DNA of 20,641 nt from SIG607 sp045646245 (GTDB lineage: Bacteria; Bacillota; Clostridia; Oscillospirales; Acutalibacteraceae). Positions 8,304 through 13,274 of this stretch are shown piece after piece (positions within the stretch are counted from its first letter, which is position 1; each line of letters opens with the position of its first letter). The DNA is taken from contig JAZRKJ010000025.1 of assembly GCA_045646245.1 (NCBI GenBank), positions 1-20,641 on the forward strand. The letters run 5' to 3'. The notes beneath the pieces are model-generated. The model was not told the DNA's origin. It searched no databases and was given only the letters and a program-made list of their open reading frames with translations. The translations under genes and the position numbers were made by a program.

Positions 8304-9150
8304 AGATATGAATATACTTATTGTCGGTCTGGGCTTATTGGGCGGTAGTTATGCCAAGGCTCTTACCGATAAAGGGTATAACGTAAGTGCAGTAACTCGT
8401 TTGCAAGATTCGGTTGATTACGCTCTGGAAAACAATATGATTACAAGCGGTACTACCGAAGTAAGCGCCGAAACGGTAGGTAAGGCAGATTTAATTATAT
8501 TTGCTCTTTACCCCACTGTGTTTATTGAATGGATAGAAAAGTATCAGCACTTAATCAAACCCGGCGCCGTTATTACCGATGTAACGGGTGTAAAGGGAAG
8601 TGTAGTGTACAAAGTTCAAGACGTATTAAAAAGTGACGTTGAATATATTTCTGCTCACCCAATGGCAGGTAAAGAGGTTAGCGGTGTTGCCAACAGCGAC
8701 CCTAAAATTTTTGAAAACGCAAACTATATTGTTGTACCAACCGATAAAAATACGAATGATGCAATAGAGCTTTGCGAGGATTTGGGAAGGGAATTGGGAT
8801 TTTATTGCGTAACTCAATTAAGCGTTGAAAAACACGATGAAATGATAGCATTTCTTTCTCAGTTGACCCACTGTATTGCTGTTTCTCTTATGTGCGCCAA
8901 GGATGACGAAGGACTTGTAAAATATACAGGCGACTCTTTTAGAGATTTAACGCGTATAGGTAAAATCAACGATGAAATGTGGAGCGAGCTGTTTCTTATG
9001 AACAGAGAACCGCTTTTAAAGGAAATTGAGGCTTTTGAAAAGAGCTTTACAAATTTAAAAGAAGCTTTAATAAATGAAGATAGGGAAAAAATGCGTGAAA
9101 TGATGCGCACTTCCACCATTCGCAGAAAGCGTTTTGACAAGAGAGGATAA
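8290..9150 (+). CDS. tyrA: Prephenate dehydrogenase
   Basis: This 286-aa protein oxidatively decarboxylates prephenate to 4-hydroxyphenylpyruvate. GLGLLGGS (13-20) is the Rossmann glycine loop, SAHPMAG (121-127) carries the conserved H123, and EKHDEMIAFLSQLTH (180-194) is the helical substrate signature. Beta-2 of the Rossmann fold ends AVTR, with no acidic residue and with Thr-Arg where NAD-specific enzymes usually have Asp, which hints at NADP+ use. There is no fused chorismate mutase and no C-terminal ACT domain, so Tyr feedback through an ACT domain is not expected. The start at 8290 is preferred for AAGGTGAC at 8278-8285; an alternative ATG at 8308 sits directly before the first beta strand. 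Confidence 0.93.
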   Translation: MKLSRDMNILIVGLGLLGGSYAKALTDKGYNVSAVTRLQDSVDYALENNMITSGTTEVSAETVGKADLIIFALYPTVFIEWIEKYQHLIKPGAVITDVTGVKGSVVYKVQDVLKSDVEYISAHPMAGKEVSGVANSDPKIFENANYIVVPTDKNTNDAIELCEDLGRELGFYCVTQLSVEKHDEMIAFLSQLTHCIAVSLMCAKDDEGLVKYTGDSFRDLTRIGKINDEMWSELFLMNREPLLKEIEAFEKSFTNLKEALINEDREKMREMMRTSTIRRKRFDKRG

Positions 9151-9156
9151 TTAAAA

Positions 9157-10185
9157 ATGGGAATGGATTTTAAAAGAAAACTTCCAATACCAATGGAAAT
9201 TAAAAGCCAATATCCGATTGGCGAAAAAGAAAAAGCTATTAAAAAGGAAAGAGACCTTGAAATAAGAAAAATCTTTACCGGAGAAAGCGATAAATTTCTT
9301 CTTATTATAGGCCCTTGTTCGGCAGATTACCCACAAAGCGTACTTGAATATATTGAAAGACTTAAAAACATTCAAGAAAAGGTTAAGGATAAAATATTTA
9401 TTGTTCCGCGTATTTATACAAACAAGCCGCGTACTACCGGCGCAGGATACAAAGGAATGCTTCATCAGCCTGATCCGGATAAAAACCCCGATATGCTCAG
9501 CGGCATTGTTGCAATAAGGGATTTGCATATGAGAGCCCTTAAGGATTACGGTTTTACCTGCGCAGATGAAATGCTGTATCCTTCCAATCACCGTTATCTT
9601 TCCGACCTTCTTTCTTACGTTGCTGTAGGCGCGCGTTCGGTTGAAAACCAAGAACACCGTCTTGTGTCCAGCGGTATGGATACTCCTGTTGGTATGAAAA
9701 ATCCCACCGGCGGTGATTTAACCGTAATGATGAATGCTATTTCTGCGGCGCAACACAGCCATACCTTTATTTACCGCGGATGGGAAGTTAAAAGCGATGG
9801 TAACCCTTTGGCTCACGCTATTCTTCGCGGTTATACGGGACCAAACGGCAGCAGTATTTCCAATTATCACTATGAAACCCTTGCCGAACTTGCGGAGCTG
9901 TATAAAAAATCCGGACTTTTGAACCCATCGGTTATTATTGATACAAATCACGCCAATTCGGCTAAAAAGTATTCCGAGCAACCCAGAATTGCCAAAGACG
10001 TTATTTACAGTTGCACTCACAACGATGAAATCAAAAAACTTGTAAAAGGTCTTATGATTGAAAGCTATCTGGAAGACGGTTGCCAAAAAATCGGCGAACA
10101 CATTTACGGTAAGTCTATTACCGACCCTTGCCTTGGTTGGAAAAAAACCGAAAAACTTATTTATACAATTGCCGATTCCATTTAA
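9157..10185 (+). CDS. aroF: 3-deoxy-7-phosphoheptulonate (DAHP) synthase, class I alpha type
   Basis: This 342-aa enzyme condenses erythrose-4-phosphate and PEP, the committed first step of the pathway. IIGPCS (50-55) carries metal ligand C54; further family residues are in PRIYTNKPRTTGAGYKG (84-100, with R85 and KPRTT), GARSVENQEHR, and DTNHANSAKK with the metal-binding His. The pattern and length match the AroF/AroG/AroH-type subfamily (I-alpha), not the shorter I-beta (ACT- or CM-fused) or plant-like class II enzymes. I see no regulatory domain fusion. Which aromatic amino acid inhibits it cannot be read reliably, so the symbol aroF is generic. It starts 6 bp after tyrA with GAGAGG at 9141-9146, and closes the operon: the pathway's first enzyme is encoded last. 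Confidence 0.94.
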   Translation: MGMDFKRKLPIPMEIKSQYPIGEKEKAIKKERDLEIRKIFTGESDKFLLIIGPCSADYPQSVLEYIERLKNIQEKVKDKIFIVPRIYTNKPRTTGAGYKGMLHQPDPDKNPDMLSGIVAIRDLHMRALKDYGFTCADEMLYPSNHRYLSDLLSYVAVGARSVENQEHRLVSSGMDTPVGMKNPTGGDLTVMMNAISAAQHSHTFIYRGWEVKSDGNPLAHAILRGYTGPNGSSISNYHYETLAELAELYKKSGLLNPSVIIDTNHANSAKKYSEQPRIAKDVIYSCTHNDEIKKLVKGLMIESYLEDGCQKIGEHIYGKSITDPCLGWKKTEKLIYTIADSI

Positions 10186-10192
10186 TAAAAAA

Positions 10193-10253
10193 CGGGAGTT
10201 GTTCTTAGGGATAAAATGCCTAAGACCAACTCCCGAAAGTGTCTGACTTTTGG
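10193..10253. repeat. Tandem hairpin element after the aromatic operon
   Basis: A long imperfect inverted repeat pairs 10193-10210 with 10218-10235 (CGGGAGTTG arm, one internal mismatch, 7-nt loop). It is followed directly by a second small inverted repeat, AAAGT-GTCTG-ACTTT, near 10236-10250. On the plus strand no U-tract follows the large stem; instead an A-run precedes it, giving a T-run on the minus strand. It may still end operon transcription, but it does not look like a standard plus-strand terminator. The sharply defined right flank (ACTTTTGGGGTGC) suggests a conserved or repeated element. Confidence 0.6.
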
Positions 10254-10280
10254 GGTGCATATCAAGAGTTTTGGAATTTT

Positions 10281-10309
10281 TTCTCCTTTTTTTCTTCTTT
10301 GCATATAAT
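10281..10309 (+). promoter_or_regulatory. Candidate promoter of the DUF11-protein gene
   Basis: TATAAT at 10304-10309 is a perfect -10, but the matching -35 position (TTCTCC at 10281-10286) is poor and lies in a T/C-rich tract. An activator or an alternative sigma factor may be needed. CATATAAT (10302-10309) also resembles a sporulation sigma-E -10 box; this is suggestive only. The expected start near 10316 falls inside a 16-bp palindrome. Confidence 0.45.
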
Positions 10310-10314
10310 GTAGA

Positions 10315-10330
10315 GAAGAACGCGTTCTTC
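10315..10330. promoter_or_regulatory. 16-bp perfect palindrome at the transcription start (candidate operator or 5' hairpin)
   Basis: GAAGAACGCGTTCTTC is a perfect palindrome that begins 5 bp after the -10 hexamer and ends 12 bp before the AAGGAG ribosome site of the DUF11 gene. The position fits a repressor operator overlapping the start site. The function is inferred. Confidence 0.45.
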
Positions 10331-10355
10331 AAAATTAAAGAAAAGGAGATAAAAA

Positions 10356-11204
10356 ATGGCAACTTTCACTAACGTGGCGACTTTGACTTATAACGGTAAT
10401 ACCGCTAATTCCAACGTGGTTACGGGGGAAATTCTTGCGGTTCTGACGGCTAACAAAACAGCCGTACGCGGAACCTATTCCGCGGGCGACGATATAACCT
10501 ACGTTATAAATATTATAAACAGCGGTGACAGCGCCGTTACAGGACTTTCGGTTACCGATAATTTGGGTAGTTATACTTTTGAAGAAGAAGCTTTCGTGCC
10601 CCTTTCCTATATTGACGGTTCGGTAAAATATTTTATTAACGGAGTGCTTCAAGCAGCTCCTCAGGTTGAAGTCGGACCGCCATTGGTGTTTAGCGGAATA
10701 AACGTTCCCGCTAATTCCAATGCGGCTATTGTGTATGAAGTAAACGTAAACGCCTTCGCACCTTTGGGAGAGGACGGAACCGTAACCAATCAGGCGGTTG
10801 TAAGCGGTCAAGGCCTTACCGAAGTAACGGTAGACGAGACGGTAACAAGCCGAAATGAAATTGAACTTCAGATAACCAAGGCGCTTAATCCTACCGTAGT
10901 ACCCGAAAACGGCGAGATAACCTACACCTTTACAATTCGTAATTTCGGAAATCAGCCTGCTGTTGCAACCGATGAAGTTATAATGAACGATCTTTTTGAC
11001 CCTGTGCTTGATATTTCTTCCGTAACCTTTAACGGAGAGCCTTGGGCAGTAAACGTCAACTACGCTTATAACGAGACTACGGGCGATTTTTCCACACTTG
11101 CGGGGCAAATAACCGTTCCCGCCGCCACCTTTACCAGAAATACAGACGGTACCTTTACAGTTACACCCGGTGTATCCACCATTACAGTTGTTGGAACCGT
11201 TTAA
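10356..11204 (+). CDS. DUF11-repeat protein without signal peptide
   Basis: This 282-aa protein is rich in Thr, Val and Asn and contains no cysteine. Two copies of the DUF11/TIGR01451-type beta-sandwich core are visible: DITYVINIINSGDSAVTGL at 46-64 leading to SVTDNLG, and EITYTFTIRNFGNQPA at 187-202 leading to NDLFDP. The N-terminus (ATFTNVATLTYNG) resembles the closing strand of such a repeat, echoed at 143-150 by VTNQAVVS. DUF11 modules are usually extracellular. Here there is no hydrophobic signal sequence, no LPXTG motif and no membrane segment, so export would need another route, for example mother-cell release or assembly on a spore or other particle. The start at 10356 has a strong AAGGAG at 10343-10348. 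It is a single-gene unit with its own promoter and terminator. Function unknown. Confidence 0.8.
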   Translation: MATFTNVATLTYNGNTANSNVVTGEILAVLTANKTAVRGTYSAGDDITYVINIINSGDSAVTGLSVTDNLGSYTFEEEAFVPLSYIDGSVKYFINGVLQAAPQVEVGPPLVFSGINVPANSNAAIVYEVNVNAFAPLGEDGTVTNQAVVSGQGLTEVTVDETVTSRNEIELQITKALNPTVVPENGEITYTFTIRNFGNQPAVATDEVIMNDLFDPVLDISSVTFNGEPWAVNVNYAYNETTGDFSTLAGQITVPAATFTRNTDGTFTVTPGVSTITVVGTV

Positions 11205-11213
11205 ATTAAAAAT

Positions 11214-11242
11214 CGCGCTAACAAAAGTTAGCGCGGTTTTTT
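11214..11242. terminator. Bidirectional intrinsic terminator between convergent genes
   Basis: CGCGCTAAC (11214-11222), an AAAA loop and GTTAGCGCG (11227-11235) form a perfect 9-bp stem followed by G and TTTTTT on the plus strand. The AAATTAAAAA on the other side gives a U-rich tail on the minus strand. It can therefore end both the DUF11 gene and the hydrolase gene, whose stop is 2 bp away. Confidence 0.9.
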
Positions 11243-11243
11243 G

Positions 11244-11990
11244 TTAGTGTTTGTTTATAAAATCGAATAAGTAAGGTTCTATTCTGCGGTCACCGTTTTG
11301 ATCGGGGAAGTCTGCGGAACAGTGGGTGCCTTCAAGTTCGGTCAGCGTTATGTCGTTATCGGGAAGAAAACGCTTAAGGGAAGTATAAAAAAGCTTGTTT
11401 TCTTCGGGACGGCAAATCATATCCTTTGAATAATAAATCATAAGAAGCGGGCGGAGGGTAAGAGAAGGATTAACGTAATATATGGGCGCTTTTTCATCGA
11501 TATATTGAATGCGTGAATCCATACCCATTTCTTTAAGTACGTTAAAGTGGGTAAACACTTGCGAACTGTCTGAAATAAAACCGCTAATGTCGGTTTCTTC
11601 ATTTACGCCTGCGTTTTTCAAAAAATCTTTATTCATACACAGCATCATAGTAAGGTATGCGCCCGCAGAAGAACCACCAACGAATATTTTACCGTTACCG
11701 CCGAGTTCCTTCATTTTCTTGACCGTAAAGGCAACCGCGTTTGCGGCATCCACAATAAAATCGGGGTATTTTGCGATGGGGTACATACGGTATTCTGCGC
11801 CCACTACGGCAACGCCTTTTTTAAGAAGCCCTAACGGTATATCATTGCCTTTTCTGCTGCCGTTTTCTATTCCTCCGCCGTGAAACCAAATAAGTGTAGA
11901 AAAACCGTTAGTATCGGGCGTGTAAATATCAACCTTTTGGCTTTCGTTTTCGGGAAGTATATACGGTAAATCTAAATATTTTTTCATCAT
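11244..11990 (-). CDS. Alpha/beta hydrolase (esterase/lipase-like, HGGG type)
   Basis: This 248-aa cytoplasmic protein has no signal peptide. It shows the hormone-sensitive-lipase/BD-FAE-like pattern: oxyanion-hole HGGG at 37-40, nucleophile elbow GGSSAG at 105-110 with Ser108, probable acid D190 in YYSKD, and His223 in LEGTHCS. The complete Ser-Asp-His triad suggests an active carboxylesterase, perhaps a deacetylase acting on acetylated sugars or another small ester; the substrate cannot be read. Its start overlaps the stop of the upstream membrane-protein gene as ATGA (11987-11990), with CGGAG just upstream. An in-frame ATG at 11987 is an alternative start. The pair is divergent from a LysR-type gene that may control it. 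Confidence 0.88.
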   Translation of the reverse strand: MMKKYLDLPYILPENESQKVDIYTPDTNGFSTLIWFHGGGIENGSRKGNDIPLGLLKKGVAVVGAEYRMYPIAKYPDFIVDAANAVAFTVKKMKELGGNGKIFVGGSSAGAYLTMMLCMNKDFLKNAGVNEETDISGFISDSSQVFTHFNVLKEMGMDSRIQYIDEKAPIYYVNPSLTLRPLLMIYYSKDMICRPEENKLFYTSLKRFLPDNDITLTELEGTHCSADFPDQNGDRRIEPYLFDFINKH

Positions 11991-12274
11991 TTTTTCTCCG
12001 CTTTGTTGTCAAGCGCTTTATTTCTGAAATAAAGAACTATATCAACACCTACCATAATAAAGTTAAGCACGTAGAAGAAAAGAACATACCACTTGAATCC
12101 GTTTTCGTTGATAAGCTTAGAAGCAATGCCGCAAATGTAACCGAATTCTATAAAAAGCAAGAATGCAAGGCTTTTGCCTTTTGCGGTACGGGCTTTGAAA
12201 GATTTCATAACGTTCATCGGCCAAGAAAACCCAAAACTTACAATCATAAAAATTTCTAAAATTTCTGCTAACAT
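11987..12274 (-). CDS. Small membrane protein, PQ-loop / SemiSWEET-like
   Basis: This 95-aa protein has three predicted membrane segments, at about residues 4-22, 35-55 and 62-84, and a basic C-terminal tail. The end of helix 1 and the following loop read SWPMNVMKSFKARTAKGKS. This resembles the PQ-loop pattern of SemiSWEETs (Pro ending helix 1, then a basic stretch ending K-G-x-S), with PM in place of PQ. Size and three-helix topology fit a SemiSWEET half-transporter that works as a dimer, possibly for a sugar or other small solute. Homology is judged by eye, so an unrelated three-helix protein remains possible. GGAGG at 12288-12284 lies 9 nt before the ATG. It is the first gene of a two-gene unit with the hydrolase. 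Confidence 0.75.
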   Translation of the reverse strand: MLAEILEIFMIVSFGFSWPMNVMKSFKARTAKGKSLAFLLFIEFGYICGIASKLINENGFKWYVLFFYVLNFIMVGVDIVLYFRNKALDNKAEKK

Positions 12275-12302
12275 TTTATTTTTCCTCCAATTGTTTTTTG
12301 TT

Positions 12303-12331
12303 AGTATAGCAGATTTTAAATATTTAGTAAA
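12303..12331 (-). promoter_or_regulatory. Promoter of the SemiSWEET-like/hydrolase unit
   Basis: On the minus strand a -35 TTTACT (12331-12326) and a -10 TATACT (12308-12303) are 17 bp apart. The start would be near 12297, about 22 nt before the ATG at 12274 and upstream of the GGAGG site. Confidence 0.6.
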
Positions 12332-12344
12332 GTATATAATAAAT

Positions 12345-12378
12345 TATAGTTGCTATATATTGCGGTATATGGTAAAAT
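12345..12378 (+). promoter_or_regulatory. LysR-gene promoter with overlapping inverted repeats (candidate regulator site)
   Basis: TTGCTA (12350-12355) and TAAAAT (12373-12378), 17 bp apart, are a plausible promoter, though its start would lie very close to the ribosome site. Two inverted repeats cover it: TATAG-TTG-CTATA at 12345-12357 and ATATA-N6-TATAT at 12355-12370. LysR-type regulators commonly bind such AT-rich dyads between divergent genes. That this protein binds here is inference. Confidence 0.45.
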
Positions 12379-12394
12379 TGAGCGAGGTGATATT

Positions 12395-13249
12395 ATGGAA
12401 TTGTTGCAGTTAAGGTATTTTTTAGATAGCGCTGAAAATGAAAATTTTTCGAAAACTGCCGAAAAATATATGGTGCCGCCATCCAGTGTTTCAATTTCGG
12501 TAAAAAGGCTTGAAAATGAGCTTGGCGTAAGTCTTTTCGTCAGAAAGGGTAATAAAATATCTCTTAACGCAAACGGACGTATTTTGCGTGATGCCCTTAA
12601 ATCGGCTCTTTCTGCTATAGATGGCGCTGTAGCCGACATCACGGCTCGTGATAATGAAGCAGGGGATATAAATTTACTTATAAGAAGCGAAAGAAGGGTT
12701 ATTACTGAGCATTTTATTGAATTTAAAAGGCTTCACCCCGATACTATCTTTCATTTAATTCACGATTTTTCTACTAAAGCCACCGATAAGTTCGATATAA
12801 TTATTGATGAGCAATCTGATATTTATAAAGGGTTTGAACGTTTCCCGCTGCTTACTGAAAAATTAAGACTTGCTACAGGCGTCGATAACCCTCTTTGCGG
12901 AAAAAGGCTTACTCTGGATATGCTTTATTCCGAACCCTTTATTTCTATGGGTGAGGGAAGCAGTATGAAAAGGCTTACTCTTGAGATATGCAAAAAGGCG
13001 GGCTTTACGCCGAATATTATTATAGAAAGCGACGACCCTTATTATTTGAGAAAATACATAGAGCTTAATTTTGGTATTGCTCTTGTTCCCGAAATTTCCT
13101 GGAAAGGTGAATTGGGGGGAAAGGTTACTTTTCTTGACGTAATTGATTTGGATTATAGCCGTACCACATACGCTTATCTTAACAGAGAAAGCGGCAAGGC
13201 GGCAAAAAGTTTTTATAATTACCTTTTAGAAAAAGAAAAAAGGCTGTAG
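12395..13249 (+). CDS. LysR-type transcriptional regulator
   Basis: This 284-aa protein has an N-terminal winged helix-turn-helix at about residues 1-60. ELLQLRYFLDSAENENFSKTA, followed by the recognition helix with SSVSISVKRLENELGVSLFVR, is the classic LysR pattern. The C-terminal periplasmic-binding-like effector domain (about 90-280) is recognisable but short. The start at 12395 is chosen because GAGGTG (12384-12389) precedes it and the family begins at MELLQLR; an upstream in-frame TTG at 12350 would add residues with no homology and overlap the promoter. The gene is divergent from the SemiSWEET-like/hydrolase unit, the usual arrangement for a LysR regulator and its target. The effector is unknown. 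Confidence 0.92.
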   Translation: MELLQLRYFLDSAENENFSKTAEKYMVPPSSVSISVKRLENELGVSLFVRKGNKISLNANGRILRDALKSALSAIDGAVADITARDNEAGDINLLIRSERRVITEHFIEFKRLHPDTIFHLIHDFSTKATDKFDIIIDEQSDIYKGFERFPLLTEKLRLATGVDNPLCGKRLTLDMLYSEPFISMGEGSSMKRLTLEICKKAGFTPNIIIESDDPYYLRKYIELNFGIALVPEISWKGELGGKVTFLDVIDLDYSRTTYAYLNRESGKAAKSFYNYLLEKEKRL

Positions 13250-13270
13250 ACGTAATAATCTACAGCCTTT
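13239..13270. terminator. Shared terminator between convergent LysR and ATPase genes
   Basis: AAAGGCTGTAGA (13239-13250) pairs perfectly with TCTACAGCCTTT (13259-13270) across an 8-nt loop. The stem contains the LysR stop codon. The tail on the minus strand (TTTTCTTTTTCT) is strongly U-rich and that on the plus strand is weaker, so it is most convincing as the terminator of the ATPase transcript. Confidence 0.8.
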
Positions 13271-13274
13271 AACG

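Noticed and set aside
10193..10235. Standard rho-independent terminator for the aromatic operon
   Set aside because: The stem is good but no U-tract follows it on the plus strand. It is kept as an unexplained hairpin element instead.
9718..10362. Minus-strand open frame of 214 codons over the end of DAHP synthase and the tandem hairpin
   Set aside because: It is a shadow of the conserved DAHP synthase gene and has no ribosome site or domain.
10335..11108. Long open frame on the minus strand (257 codons) opposite the DUF11 gene
   Set aside because: It lies antisense to a gene with a strong ribosome site, promoter and terminator. The translation is low-complexity in Tyr, Arg and Asn with no recognisable domain.
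12350..12394. Upstream TTG start extending the LysR protein by 15 residues
   Set aside because: It would overlap the likely promoter, it lacks a ribosome site, and the family begins at the MELLQLR start.
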